The notes beneath the pieces were generated by a model that saw nothing but the letters and a program-made list of their open reading frames with translations, did not search any database and was not told the origin of the DNA. Made by a program: the position numbers and the translations under genes. DNA of 64,000 nt from Dugong dugon (Eukaryota; Chordata; Mammalia; Sirenia; Dugongidae). The stretch spans positions 19,266,501-19,330,500 of the forward strand of contig CM057476.1 in NCBI GenBank assembly GCA_030035585.1. The letters are read 5' to 3'. Positions 33,326-44,560 of this stretch are shown in pieces. Positions within the stretch are counted from its first letter, which is position 1. Every line of letters begins with the position of its first letter.

Positions 33326-33602
33326 CTAGAGCATTCACTAAATATTGTCCACCTCTCCCTCACCTCATTCTTCCAATCAGCACAGAAGACATCTTCCTAT
33401 AGGGAGGTCCATCTGTAAGGCTAACCAGCCCATGATAGGATAACAAAGGACCATGTTATAATAAGGCTCCAGCATATTTGGTGAACTCAGTCAACATTCA
33501 CTGACAATCAGCATTCTTCAGCTTTATCTCAGATGCCTTAGCTATGTCGTATTGGGGCTTCTTAGGAGTCTTAAACATATTGACAAATGTGGGTGGTTGT
33601 CA

Positions 33603-33955
33603 TTGTTGTTAGTTGTTGTCAGGTTGGCTTGGACCCATGGCCACTTTACATACAACAGAAGAAAACTTTGTCCCATTCTGCTTCATCTTCATGATTGTTG
33701 GTATGCTCAAGTCCGTTGTTGTTTCACTGTATATTTTGAGTGCTTCCAACTTAGGGACTCATCTTCCAGCACTATATCAGACAGTATTCTGTTGTGAACC
33801 ATTTGCTAATTTTCAGAAGTAGATCACAAGGCCTTTCTTCCTAGTTTGTCTTAATCTAGAAGCTCTGCTGAAATCTGTCCACCATGGTGACCCTGCTGGT
33901 ATTTGAAACACTAGTGGCATAGCTTCTTGCATCATAGCAACAAACAAGCCACCAC
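33603..33955 (-). mobile_element. tRNA/RTE SINE, near complete, minus strand
   Basis: Shares its layout with 22134-22350: an RTE-like end at 33603, CTAGTTTGTCTTAATCTAG AAGCTCTGCTGAAATC in the middle, and CATCATAGCAACAAACAAGCC near the head. Diverged, so relatively old. Confidence 0.5.
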
Positions 33956-34374
33956 AATATGACAGGTGTTGGAAATGTAGGTTAGGTGCTGTGGACCTGG
34001 AGCAGCCAGAAACTGCCAGAAGTTACTAAAAAAATGGACTTGTCTCCTTCAAGACAAGACCTGAGACACTTCCTGATCTGTATGATTTGAGAAGAGTCTT
34101 CTCAGGGGCTGGACCTCTGTCTTCAAATATCTGAGGTTCTGACATGTGAAAAAGGGAGATGTTTGCTCAACTGGGATGCAGGGAAGAGACCCTAAACTTC
34201 TGGGTGTAAGGAAGAGGGAAACAGATTTCAATCCAACATAAGGAGGAGCCTTCTTGGGTAGAGAAGTCCAGAGATGAAAAGACCACTTTAGGAGGCAGTG
34301 AGCTACCCTTCATGAGATCGATTCAAGGAGAGGCGGGTGTCCACTGGAGTGGATTCAAGAGTAATGATATTTAA

Positions 34375-34545
34375 CATTTATGCATTACTTCAGAATGCCA
34401 GGTGCAAGCCTAAGTGTCATATGCACTATCTTAAATAATCCCTTCAACAACCCTAGGAAGGTCTATTAATATCTGCAGTTTATAGACAAGCAGACTGAGG
34501 CTCCAAAAGCTTACACCAACTGGTTAAGGTCTCCTAGATAGTAAA
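34375..34545 (+). mobile_element. MIR SINE
   Basis: TAAATAATCCCTTCAACAACC and AGACAAGCAGACTGAGGCTCC. 33956-34374 has no recognised feature. Confidence 0.8.
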
Positions 34546-34752
34546 TAAAGAGCCCTGGTGGCACAGTAGTTAAGCACTTGGCTGCTAACTGAAAAGTTTG
34601 TGGTTCGAACCCACCAGCTGCTCCATAACAGAAAGACCTGGCGATCTGCTTCCGTTAAGATTACAGCCTTGAAAACCCTGTGGGTCAGTTCTACTCTGTC
34701 ACGTGGGGTCGCTAGGAGTTGGAACTGATTCGACAACAATAGGTGGGTTTTA
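34545..34752 (+). mobile_element. AfroSINE, long form
   Basis: AAAGAGCCCTGGTGGCACAG to ACTGATTCGACAACAATAGG. Confidence 0.92.
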
Positions 34753-34834
34753 GATCGTACGTAGTGTACCGGGACTCTGAATAGAGTAGCTCCAAAAACA
34801 ATGGTCTTAACTAGTCAGCCCATGTAGCTCTAAA

Positions 34835-34985
34835 TGAGGCCAAGAACACCCCTTGGGAACTGATTAAGATGCAGATTCCTGGGCTAGCCTCCAGACCTAA
34901 TGCTTTTGAATCTCTGCAGAATGGGGCCCAAGAACCCATATTTTAAGAAGGTGTTGATGGTAGCCACACAAGTTTGAAAGGCACT
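34835..34985 (+). mobile_element. MER5A-type fragment
   Basis: AGATGCAGATTCCTGGGC, AATCTCTGCAGAATGGGGCC and AGGTGTTGATGGTAGCC. Confidence 0.7.
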
Positions 34986-35074
34986 TGAAGCCCTCCTGCC
35001 CTGAATTTAGGACATGGAGTGTTAGGAGTTGGATGTGATGACCTTTAAGGTCCCCTTCATTCCCAAATGTCTGT

Positions 35075-35312
35075 TTTGTTAGTTGTTAGCTGCTGTCAAG
35101 TCAGCTCCAACTCATGGCGACCTTACGTGTAATGAAACTAAATGTTACCTGGTCCTGTGCCATTTCCATGAGCTTTGATATGTCTGAGCCCATTGCTGAG
35201 GCTATTGGGTCAATCCAGCTCATTGACGGTTTTCCTCATTTTTGCCAATGCTGTACTTTATCAAACATGACGTCCTTTTCTAGCGATTGGTCTTTCCTGA
35301 ATGTCTAGAAAT
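35075..35312 (-). mobile_element. RTE LINE 3' end
   Basis: TGTTAGCTGCTGTCAAGTCAG and CCTGGTCCTGTGCCATTTCC; more diverged than the other copies. Confidence 0.8.
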
Positions 35313-35464
35313 CTATAGTTAATGGAAATTTCAGCACACTGTGGATTTTATTCATTTGTATTTTCCTGCCACCCCATCAGTCTGGACAACAGCGAGCTTC
35401 TTCCCTGGATAGTGAATCACTAGCTTATATCCTGGATAAATAATAATATATAATATAATAAGAA

Positions 35465-35725
35465 ATAATAGTTAACATTCATTAAGCCCTTAGCATGTGC
35501 TGGTAGCTCTGCTAAGCACTGTATGAGCACCACATCAAGGAATCCTTATGCTCCATGAGGTGGGTGTCATTACTACCCCCACTTTACAGATGATGAAACT
35601 GAGGTCTAGAGAAAGAAAAAGTAACTTGCTTAAGGCTACCTCCCAAGTTAGCAGGAAAGTTAGGATTTGAACCTAGGTAGGCTTGAGTAGACAGCCCACG
35701 TGCTTAACCACTCTCTGACAAGGCC
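35465..35725 (+). mobile_element. MIR SINE
   Basis: CCACTTTACAGATGATGAAAC, AGTAACTTGCTTAAGGCTAC and GGATTTGAACCTAGGTAGG. Confidence 0.9.
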
Positions 35726-35893
35726 TCAGCGGAGGCAGGCAGGTAACTCTTGTGACTGAGGGAACAGAGTCTATGCTACAACTTTCCAAGTAGATTGTCT
35801 TTGTAATTTATTCAGTCATATCTTCATTCAACAAGTATGCAAGGAGGATCTTCTATGTGTCTGAATCCTTATCATGGAGCTTATACTCATCTA

Positions 35894-36108
35894 AACCAAA
35901 ACAAACAAACCCGTTGCCATCAAGTCAATTCCACCTCATGGCAACCCCATGTGTTACAGAGTAGAACTGCGCCATAGGGTTTTATTGGTTGTAATCTTCA
36001 TGGAAGCAGATTGCCAGGCCTTCCTTCGAAGGTGCTGCTGGGTGGGCTTGAACCACCAATCTTTACATTAGTAGTGTAGTGCAAAGAATTTGCGCCACCC
36101 AGGGGCCA
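35894..36108 (-). mobile_element. AfroSINE, long form
   Basis: ACCAAAACAAACAAACCCGTT to TTTGCGCCACCCAGGGGCC. Confidence 0.9.
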
Positions 36109-36284
36109 CCTATAGTCATCTACCAAAAGTATATTGAAGGTCATGGAAGGTACACACATTGCTGAGAGAACATGTACTAGGATCCCAGTGTGACTAAGTT
36201 CAGAGAAGTAAGGTTTAAAGATAGATCTGAAGAGCCTCTAGAAATAAATGACCAAATAATTGTCTAAAATAGAACACCTTAGAG

Positions 36285-36505
36285 CAGTGGTTCTCAACTG
36301 GGGGTGATTTTGCCCCCCAAGCAATGTCTGGAGACACTTTTGATTGTTACAACTGGAGGATGGTAGTATGTGTGATTCACATCTAGTGGGTGGAGGCCAG
36401 GGACCCTCCTAAACATCCTACAGTGCACAGAACGGCCCCCCACCACAAAGTATTATCTGATCCAAAATATCAATGGTATTGAGGTTGAGAAACTCTGGGT
36501 TAGAG
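36285..36505 (+). mobile_element. MER20 (hAT), near full length
   Basis: AGTGGTTCTCAACTGGGGGTG, AATGTCTGGAGACACTTTTG, CACATCTAGTGGGTGGAGG to TTGAGAAACTCTGG. 36506-37290 has no other clear repeat. Confidence 0.88.
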
Positions 36506-37294
36506 AGTTAAAGGGATGCTATTAATGATTGTATCAGGACAACTGCCATAATCCAGACAGTCCCAGGCACACCTGTCTAGAGAGCTTATAATCACCAGCC
36601 ATTAGAGCTGAAAGTGCCCTTACAGGTAAACCAGGCACCCCCTTATGTCTCAGGAAGTTAAATCAGTTGCCCAGGATCCCACGATCATTCATATGCACAT
36701 CTGCATAATACTTTTAGACAGCCCTGGGTAGAGTGTGTCTAGGCCAGTGGGCCCTGGAACAATCTTCCCCAAGAGCCAAGGCTGCCCAAGCAATGACCAC
36801 TTTGCAAGAAGACTTTCTTTCTTTGGCCTCTAGACTAGTCCCTTAAGTCACTGAAACACACAGCCCTTAGATGAGAAGCTAAATGGAAGGGGAGTAAATG
36901 ACTTTTAGGTTTAAAAAGGCCTCGGTGGGCTAACTCTGAGGCTCCTCAGGCTATTATAATAACTCCCTACTTTTTGCCTGAGGTGGATGATAATGAACCT
37001 TCATCTCTCCTCCTTGGCCAGGGGTCCCCCTTCTGTCCCACTGAGTCTCAGGGGGTTAGGAGCAAGCACAAAATCTCTGTTGTGCCTTAGTCATATACTC
37101 TGGTGCTATATCTCTGTACAGACGTCTCCTGATTTAGAGGAAACAGAACCTGCTTCCAGCTCCTCCTGTTGAGCTCAAAAAAAATCCTTAACAGGGCTAA
37201 CATGGGCTCAAAGAGTTTACATGGGAGCAAATTCAAGAACAACAGCCGTGCTTTTTGGCCAGCCAGAACCGCCATCTTGCAGTAATTTGTCAAA

Positions 37295-37750
37295 ATGACG
37301 ACCACAAAGGGAAAGAGGAGAGGCACGCATTATATTTTATCCTGGCCTTTCAGAAAACACAGAGTTTTTCCCTTGACCACATACATGCGAATCGACAAGA
37401 CCGGTAATATTGTAGACATCAAGAGAATGGGCATTGTTCAAAAAGGAATGCCCTGCAAACGGTACCATGGCAAAACTGGAAGAGTCTACAGTGTTACCTA
37501 GCATGCTATTGGCCTTGCTGGGAACACACAAGTTAAGGGCAAGATTCTCACTAAGAGGATTAATGTGCATAATGAGAACAGTCAGCACTCTAAAAGCCAA
37601 GGTAGCTTCCTGAAACGCGTGGAGGAACATGATCAGAAAAAGAAGAAAGCCAAAGAGAAAGGTACCTGGGTTCGACCGAAGCGCCAGCCTGCTCCACCCA
37701 GAGCAGAGCACTTTGTGAGAACCAAGAGACAGGAGCCTGAGCTGCAGGAG
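37295..37750 (+). pseudogene. RPL21: RPL21 processed pseudogene, 3' end cut by AfroSINE
   Basis: An intron-free copy of ribosomal protein L21 lies antisense in SVOP intron 1. It begins [14 protein letters not shown], and the frame stays intact for about 152 codons, including [20 protein letters not shown] and [14 protein letters not shown]. One in-frame TAG at 37499-37501 replaces the codon after GRVYSVT, and several residues differ (for example [16 protein letters not shown]). The last eight or so codons and the 3' UTR are missing because a minus-strand AfroSINE starts right after EPELQE. A piece of the ribosomal 5' UTR (CCGCCATCTTG) precedes the ATG, as expected for a retrocopied mRNA. Confidence 0.93.
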
Positions 37751-37883
37751 CAGGGTTTCCAAGGTTGTAAATCTTTATGGAAGCTGATTGCCACGTCTTT
37801 CTCCCACCGAGCCATGGGCAGGTTCAAAACAACAACCTTCTGGTTAACATCCCAGTGCTTAACCACTGGGCCACCAGGGCTCC
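37751..37883 (-). mobile_element. AfroSINE, partial, abutting the RPL21 copy
   Basis: CAGGGTTTCCAAGGTTGTAA to CACTGGGCCACCAGGGCTCC. Confidence 0.88.
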
Positions 37884-37928
37884 TGAATTCAGGGAGTAAT
37901 AGGTATAAAGTAAAGATGTCTATGATGC

Positions 37929-38095
37929 AAAAGGAGCCCTGGTGGGGCAGTGGTTAAGAGCTTGGCAGTTAACCAAAAAATCAGCAGTTCGAATCCACCA
38001 GCTGCTCCTTAGAAACACTTCTGGGCAGTTCTACTCTGTCCTATAGGGTCGCAATGAGTTGGAATCAACTTGATGGCAATGAGTTTGGTTTTTTG
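37929..38095 (+). mobile_element. AfroSINE, short form
   Basis: AAGGAGCCCTGGTGGGGCAG to AACTTGATGGCAATGAGTTTGG without the central segment. 38096-38565 has nothing recognised. Confidence 0.92.
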
Positions 38096-38565
38096 ACGGT
38101 ATGTAAAAAATGTTAGGTCTTTGATTTTAATTGTATCGAAGTGTCCTCTCCCCAAAGATACAGTAGTTAAAGCAAACTGTTTCCTGATTCGCTGGGTAAT
38201 AGGAGTCTTTGCTATTAAAATTTAGTACCTTTTTGCTGGGGGGAAAAATAATAACCATGTAATCAGTAAGTCAAACCGCCATTCTCCCAACCTCCCTGAT
38301 TTAGGGTTGAAAATTTGAAGAGGGTGGGGAGCAGAAAGGTAAATGGGATGAAATGAGGCTGTGCCTCATCTTTCAGATGGACGAGCTGTTCAGCGGCTTA
38401 GACTTAATAATGGTGGTTCCGACTCTCAGGGAAAAATAATTAAGCTGATGGATAGATTTTCTGCATTTTATATTTTCCATTCATATAGTCTTTTTTCCTT
38501 AATCCTTTGACCTGCATATACTGGTCCATACTGGAATCTAGTATTAGACTGAATGTGTGGTATGC

Positions 38566-38780
38566 TAGGAGTCCCTAGGTACTGCTAAACAGCTAAAGCA
38601 CTCAGCTGCTAACCAAAAGATTGGAGGTTTGAATCTACCCAGAGGCACCTCGGAGGAAAGGCCTGGCAATCTACTTCCAAAAAATAATTCATTGGAAACC
38701 CTACAAGGCACAGTTCTACTCTGACACACATGGGGTCGCCATGAGGCAGAATAAACTCAGCAGCTAACAACAACAGGGCA
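38566..38780 (+). mobile_element. AfroSINE, long form
   Basis: TAGGAGTCCCTAGGTACTGC to AATAAACTCAGCAGCTAAC. Confidence 0.88.
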
Positions 38781-38789
38781 TCGTCCCAG

Positions 38790-39570
38790 GCAACATCTTG
38801 CTCTCATGCGGCTTTCATTGTAGTGAGGGAAGACAGCCACTAAACAATAAGTTATATACTATGTCAGAATGTGATAAGTAACATGAAAAAAAGAAAAAGT
38901 AGAACTTGGTGCTGGAGGGTGGGGGCAGAGGGCTGCACCTTTAAAGAGGGTGATCAGCGTAGGCTTTGGTGAGAAGGTATGTATTTGAGACTCGACAAAG
39001 GTGAAGCAGATACTTTGGAGAAGAGCTTTCTAGAGTCCTGCGGCTGGAGCCTGCCTGGTGTACTTAAAGAATAGCAAGGAGGCCAGTGTGGCTGGAGCAG
39101 CTTGATAGGGAGAGTGGAGGAAACGAGATGAGATAGGGAACGGGTTCCCAGATCCTGTGGGGCCTTGTGGCCATTGCAAAAACTTAGCTTTTCTCCAAGT
39201 AAGATGGAAACCATGGGAGAGTTTTGAGCTCAGGAGGGAAGTGATCTGACTTTTAAAGGCTCCCTCTGGCTGCTGCATTGAGAATGGACTATAGGGAGGC
39301 AAGAGCAGGTACAGGGAGACCGAACCATCAAGGGGGCTGTTGCAAGCAACCCAGGTTAGAGATGATGGTGGCTTGAACCTGGGGGGAGGGGGGTAGCAAT
39401 AGAGGTGGAGAGAAGAGGTTGGAGTCGGGATGTAGCTTGAAGGCAGGACCAACAGGATTTCCCGATGGATTGAAAGAGAAAGAAATGTGAGAGACAGGAG
39501 TCAAAACTGACTCCAGTTTTTGGCCTGAACAATGGGATGGATGGAGTTGCCATCAGCTGAAATGGGTGAG
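38790..39570 (+). mobile_element. Old mammalian interspersed repeat, long copy
   Basis: GGGCCTTGTGGCCATTGC, GAGTTTTGAGCTCAGGAGG, GGCTGCTGCATTGAGAATG, AGATGATGGTGGCTTGAAC and TGGAGTTGCCATCAGCTG match an abundant ancient repeat that I recognise but cannot name with confidence. Minus-strand frames over it are by-products. Confidence 0.6.
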
Positions 39571-39734
39571 CCTGAGAGAGGAGTACGGCAGAGGAAAGAT
39601 CAGGGGCTGAAGTCTGGACATGTGCTTTCTCACCAAATGAGACATCTTCTTAGTCTTCTGCAAAGGGGACCATGACTTCCAGGTGCTTTGCTACCTGAAC
39701 AAGTTGGGATATAAGGGAAGCAGGGATTTTGAGT

Positions 39735-39985
39735 GGAGGAAGAGAAATAACACCAGCATCATTAATTGAGTCTGTACCTGGAGCGAGGCATTGTGCTGAG
39801 AATTTTCCGAGGATTATCTCCCTGATCCTCACAAGAGCCAGACCATGTGGACACTGTCATTATCCCCATTGTATAAATGAGCACTGAGCCTTGGGGAAGT
39901 GAAGTCACTGGCCTGAGACCTCCTAGAGTCAGGGTTCGAACCCAGATCTGAGAGCCCACACTTTTACCCTTGCTGCTGATTAAGG
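39735..39985 (+). mobile_element. MIR SINE
   Basis: TCATTATCCCCATTGTATAAA, GGGTTCGAACCCAGATC. Confidence 0.82.
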
Positions 39986-40177
39986 CCAGGAGAAGTCAGG
40001 GGAAGATTCATTGAGGTGATGAACTTAAGCTCAATTTTGGAAAATAGGATTTGTAGGAAAAGAGAGAGAGAGTGGATTGAGCAAACACAGGATGAAGTTC
40101 CAACCTCTGATCACATACTACAAGGTCCTGCATGGTCTGGACCATGAGCTACTTGTTCATTACTGGCCTGATTTTGA

Positions 40178-40385
40178 GGAGTCTGTGAGTGGTGAAAATA
40201 GCTAAGTGTTTGACTACTAACCAAAAGGTTGGTGGTTCTAACTCATCCAGAGATGCCTCGGAAGAAAGGCATGGCAATGAGCTTCTGATAGGTTACAGCC
40301 TTGGAAACTCTATGGGGCATAGTTCTATTCTGCAACATATGGGGTCACCATCAGTGTGAATAGACTCAACGACAACTAGTTGGTT
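40178..40385 (+). mobile_element. AfroSINE, long form
   Basis: GAGTCTGTGAGTGGTGAAAA to GACTCAACGACAACTAG. Confidence 0.86.
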
Positions 40386-40389
40386 GGTT

Positions 40390-41005
40390 GGCATGATAAT
40401 GAGACACACCAAGCTTTTTCCCACCTCAGGGCTTTTACCCACACAGTTCCCTCTGCCTGGAATGGTCCTCAATGTATCTCTTCTCCTGGATGACTCCTAC
40501 ATATCTCTGGGAACTTGGCTCAAACATCACTTCCTCAAGGAAGCCTTCTCTGGTCCTCCCTCCTCCCATCTAGAACTAGTCTCATCTCACCCTGCACTTC
40601 TCCTTGATAGCCCTAAAGACGATTGTCATAACTATTTGTACAATTATAGGTCCAGTGTCTACCTCTCCCATGAGACCATTGCTATCCAAGAGAACTTCCT
40701 GCAGTGAGAAATGTTCTAGACTTGGAATGTCCGGTGTGGCTAACAACTAGCCACCTGTAGCTGTTGGGCACTTGAAATGTGGTTAATGCAACTGAAGAAG
40801 AGATTTTTAAATTTTATATCATTTTAACTATTTTAGGTTTAAATTTAAATAGCCACATGTGGCTAGGGGCTACCATATTGGACTTTGCAACTCTAGACTG
40901 TGAGCTTCTCAAGGGCATGGAACACATCTACTGTATGCATTTGTAGAATCCCTTGCATCTAGGATGTGTCCAAGTAAATCATTGAATGAATGAATAAAGT
41001 CCGCA
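40390..41005 (+). mobile_element. L2 LINE 3' end split by a hAT element
   Basis: CCACCTCAGGGCTTTTACC, TCACTTCCTCAAGGAAGCC and, after the hAT piece, GACTGTGAGCTTCTCAAGGG and TCATTGAATGAATGAATAAA are the classic L2 end. 41006-41639 has nothing recognised. Confidence 0.85.
40712..40905 (+). mobile_element. hAT-like MITE inside L2
   Basis: TGTTCTAGACTTGGAATGTCC to TACCATATTGGACTTTGCAA, with the internal palindrome-like pair AGCCACCTGT...AGCCACATGTGGCT. Confidence 0.75.
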
Positions 41006-41639
41006 AACCTTGCTTTCAAGAAATCATCCAAGAAAGGAGACGCAGAAAAGTCTGATTTGCCCGAAGTCATACAATGAGGCAGAATTGCATGTAAAACTCA
41101 GCCTCCAGAATTTTCCATATGTGGTACTGTCCCTGAGTGGACACCAAGTGAAAGGCAGGGGTTGTTTGTGGTGCCCTTGAACGAACCATTCCAGAGCTGT
41201 GTGATGGTGCCCCCAAGTCCAAGGAAGGACTGTTTTCATTAGGTGCCTTCATCCCCTTCCCCTCTCCCGACTCTGTAAACTACTTAGTGGCTTATAATCT
41301 ATTAACAGTTGGCCTCCCAGGGGACTGAGTCTGTTCCAAAGTCCATTCTTGTCAGCCTTCTGCAAGGTACTCTGAATTTTTTTTAAACCGTATTAGTCTC
41401 AGGAAATCTGCTGCCTGCAGTCGTGCATAATACATGCAGGGTGTTGTATAAAAATCTAAGTCGTGACTTGTAACCCACTCAGATTCATGTGACTGTTCTT
41501 TTTAGGTTTACTCTTCTTTATACATTGAGGCCGATGCATTTCAGGGCTAATTTTAACTTCATTCAAATGTAATTTGGGATTTGCAGATTTCAGAGTCCAG
41601 CATAGTGTTTTTATAAATGATTTTTCAGATGTAATAATA

Positions 41640-42175
41640 ATAATAACTAATACGTGTTTAGTGTTTTGTGTCTGCCAGGCTTTTTAAAAAATACATTTTA
41701 TTGTATTTTTGGTGGAAATTTACACAGGAAATTAGGTTCTCATTTAATAATTTCTATACAAATTTTTCGGTAGCATATCAGCATTTTCATTGTTTCCATT
41801 CTGGTTTTTCTGTTTCCTTTAATCTAGCTTCCCTGTGCCCCTTTACCTTCTCATCTTGATGTAGGGTAAATGTTTACTGTTTGGTTTCATTTAGATGATT
41901 ATTTAGAACAGCATAGTACTTACAAGTGATATTTTTGGGCCAATCTGTCATTTGTCTGCCAGGGTTTTAGCACACATTATTGTCTTTTAATTTTCACAAT
42001 AACTCTATGAATCAACTACTATTAAGAATCTTGTTTTATGGCTAGGAGAACTGAGTCTCAGAGATGTTAAATCACTTGCTCAAAGTCACACAGCCGGGAA
42101 GTGACAGAGTCAATATTTGAACCCAAGTCTGTCTGACTCAAAAGCCAGTGCTCTTAACCAGTACACAAATGGCCT
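41640..42175 (+). mobile_element. MIR split by an L1 fragment
   Basis: The MIR core resumes at 41969 (TTTATGGCTAGGAGAACTGAG, GTCACACAGCCGGGAAGTG). The target TGTCTGCCAGGCTTTT (41669-41684) and TGTCTGCCAGGGTTTT (41953-41968) flanks the insert. Confidence 0.85.
41685..41952 (-). mobile_element. Old L1 3' fragment inside MIR
   Basis: ATTTTATTGTATTTTTGGTGG and TTACACAGGAAATTAGGTTC in reverse L1 orientation, flanked by a 16-bp duplicate with one mismatch. Confidence 0.7.
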
Positions 42176-42191
42176 CCCTAACAGGTATTAT

Positions 42192-42390
42192 AAGGAGCTG
42201 TGGTGGTGCAGTGGTTAAGCACTCAGCTGCGAACTGAAAGGTCAGTGGTTTGAACTCACCAGCTGCTCCACAGGAGAAAGATGTGGCATTCTGCTTCCAT
42301 AAAGATTACAGCCTTGGAAAACCTATAGGGCAGTTCTACTCTGACCTATAGGGTCGCTATGAATTGAAACTGACTCAACGGCAATAGGGA
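42192..42390 (+). mobile_element. AfroSINE, long form
   Basis: AGGAGCTGTGGTGGTGCAGTG to GACTCAACGGCAATAGGG. Confidence 0.92.
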
Positions 42391-44100
42391 ATAGGTATTA
42401 TATATATATGCATTTATGTATATAAAATATCAGGAAGAATAATTAAGTAACTTAACTCCAGGGACTGGCACTTGGAGTTGGGAAAGAGATTTACTTTTTA
42501 TTTTTGTGCTTCTATTTGAACTTTATCATATGTATATATTATGTTTATGATTAAAACCTAAATTAATTTTAAAATTTAAATAAGTAAAACCCTTTTCCTA
42601 TTTTTGCTTTTTTTAATTAAGGAAGAATTTGTAATAATAGTACCATGTCTAAGTATTAGCAGATTAAATATACATGAATCTTTGCATAATTTGCAAAGTT
42701 CACATGCTCTGACATTATTTGAAAATTCATTCCAGTAAATCTGCTGTACCCATATGTACTGTGTTTTTTATTCTGAGTACCAAGTTTCATATTTCAGTTT
42801 CTGAATTATTTTTTTATTTGGGGGTGATGGGTTTACTTTTGAGAATGATGTTTCATTGAAAGTGGTATGCTTTCCTTGAGAGATTTGCACTCATTTACAT
42901 TTTATGTGCTCATACATCAACCTTTGGATATTATAACTGAGCATCTTTTAGCATTAATGAAATAAAGCTGTATTACATAATAAGATATGTTATTTGGAGA
43001 TCAATTAGTAAAAGCTTAAAATTAGAATTTTAATTAACTGAAATTTAAAAATTAAAATTAATTTTACACCGAGAAGTAAACATTACAATCCCCTTCAGTA
43101 CTCAGAGCCTCAGACAGCTGTATCAGTCACACCAAAAGTCACTTGAGAGAATTCCTCAGTGGCTTAGGGGAAAAATTTTTTCTTTGAGAAAATGAACACA
43201 TGTTAAGCAACAATGTATCCTTTCCAACAAACCCAAATGGAGTATACTTTTACTATCCAAACCGCTAGTGCTTCTAAAAAAACAAAAAGCCCCAGCAATG
43301 TTCTTTTTAATGCCCCATTGCATACTCTTGGCATTTAATGATTCACCATCTGTTGGTGGTAGGAAAAATCTGTAAGGAGCCCCTCTACAAGGCCCCTGTC
43401 TTTTCCATTGCTTGGTTGTATCCCCCCAAGATTTCCAGAACGACTTTGGTATCCCTTTTAAATCCCCATTTTCTATGCAGTGCGTTCCTGATGTTCCTGA
43501 GGACAGCCTTTGAACCCGAGTCTCACTCCAGCTAGCTGTTACAAAAACCTTTCATTCAGAAGAAGGCAAGAGGTTCCAGCCACGGTGCACAGCCCTCTCA
43601 TTCACACACACTTCATAAACAACAGGACTTTGCCCAAGCCTCTCCTCTAGGAAGGAATCCCGGCTTTTTAGAAACTGGCTTGCAACATCAGTATCATTCC
43701 CTCCCAAAAGACCTTGCAGAAAAATTAGGAATTTCACAGCATAGGAGAAGAGCTGTAAAGGACCGATGCCATTGCATGGACTCATCAATTCAGTGCACGT
43801 TTCAAAACAGCAGCTAATACCTCCTTACAGCCCAAACCTCAAGATTCCTTTAGGATAGAGAGCAATTAACAGGGAAAGCATCACACCGTGGCTTCCCATA
43901 AGATCCCGTCAGATCTGAAAAATTGAACTGAGTCAGAGACACAGAGGCTGGGGCTGCTGGGGCTGCTGGGGCTGCTGGGGTAGGAAAATGGCTTGTCTCC
44001 TCAAGGCCTAATTCCCTCCTCTGAGACAGTTCCCTTTAAATTCAAGTAGCCACGCAGAGATGCCCCCCTCCCCCGAGGGTTTTCATTTTTTAAAAGAAAG
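42391..44100. other. Repeat-poor 1.7 kb just downstream of SVOP exon 1
   Basis: AT-rich to about 43250, then ordinary unique sequence up to the donor of exon 1. No transposon recognised, only a short (GGGGCTGCT)n run at 43948-43982. In a window this dense with repeats such a gap next to a promoter may hold intronic regulatory sequence; that is inference. Confidence 0.45.
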
Positions 44101-44135
44101 CCTCTCTGCCTTTCACTCGCCCCCATGATACTCAC

Positions 44136-44170
44136 GGCAGCTGCCTTAGCTGGAACAAGTCCTCCTCCAT
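44136..44170 (-). CDS. SVOP: SVOP exon 1 (start codon, residues 1-12)
   Basis: Read on the minus strand, the segment starts with ATG at 44170 and encodes MEEDLFQLRQL plus two bases of Pro12. The donor is GTGAGT directly after CTGCC. G at -3 and G at +4 give a good translation-start context. The short acidic N-terminus is the known start of SVOP and faces the cytoplasm before the first membrane span. The upstream sequence to about 44430 is CpG-dense, as expected for a 5' UTR and promoter. The 35-base coding part joins exon 2 so that CC plus T completes the proline codon. Confidence 0.94.
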
Positions 44171-44560
44171 GTCCGCGCTGCGCCAGGACAAGCCCTGTTC
44201 GTGGCCCTTACATGGTGGTGGTGAATGACGAGCCTCGGGGTTTCAGCACCGGGATATTGGACAGCTCCCGCGCCGCTTTCTCCCTCGGGCGGCAGCTGTT
44301 TGGAGGAGGGAGTCCACCGGGAACCAGACCACGAGACAAAGCGGCTGCCGCCAGGAGACCGCGGCGAGAGTGGGAGGAGAGGAGGCGACGGAGGGCAGAG
44401 CCAGCTGCGCGGGGAGAGGGGGCGGGAAGAGCCCTTCTGGTTAGAGAAATTTACAGGCTCTCTGTGCCTGGTGGTGTTTTATTGGGGTGCCTATGGGGCA
44501 CGCTAGCCGGTGAAATGGCTGTCGAGGAACAAATGCAGACCCTTGCGCTGAGGACTCCTC
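44136..44560 (-). promoter_or_regulatory. SVOP: SVOP CpG-rich promoter and 5' UTR
   Basis: The stretch around and upstream of SVOP exon 1 is GC- and CpG-rich, most strongly at 44160-44430, in contrast to the AT-rich flanks. No TATA box is evident at a suitable distance. An open frame reads through it on the plus strand, but its composition suggests a chance frame. The exact transcription start cannot be read from the sequence. Confidence 0.7.

Larger units (their letters stand above)
1..44560 (-). other. SVOP: SVOP gene, 5' part (exons 1-6; 3' part beyond left edge)
   Basis: SVOP is a synaptic-vesicle membrane protein of the major facilitator superfamily, related to SV2; its transported substrate is not established. 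Six coding segments on the minus strand match the N-terminal third of the mammalian protein as I know it and join in frame with consistent splice phases: 44170-44136, 20172-20012, 19120-19035, 17960-17862, 17334-17263, 4104-3980. Their lengths (35, 161, 86, 99, 72, 125 bases) give 192 codons plus two bases. Introns are about 24.0, 0.9, 1.1, 0.5 and 13.2 kb. The next exon, expected to begin with VTLYAEF, is not found below 3980, so intron 6 runs off the left edge. The right limit given here is the end of the CpG-rich promoter block, not a mapped transcription start. Confidence 0.95.

Noticed and set aside
39030-39452. Minus-strand frame of 140 codons
   Set aside because: Lies on an ancient interspersed repeat read backwards.
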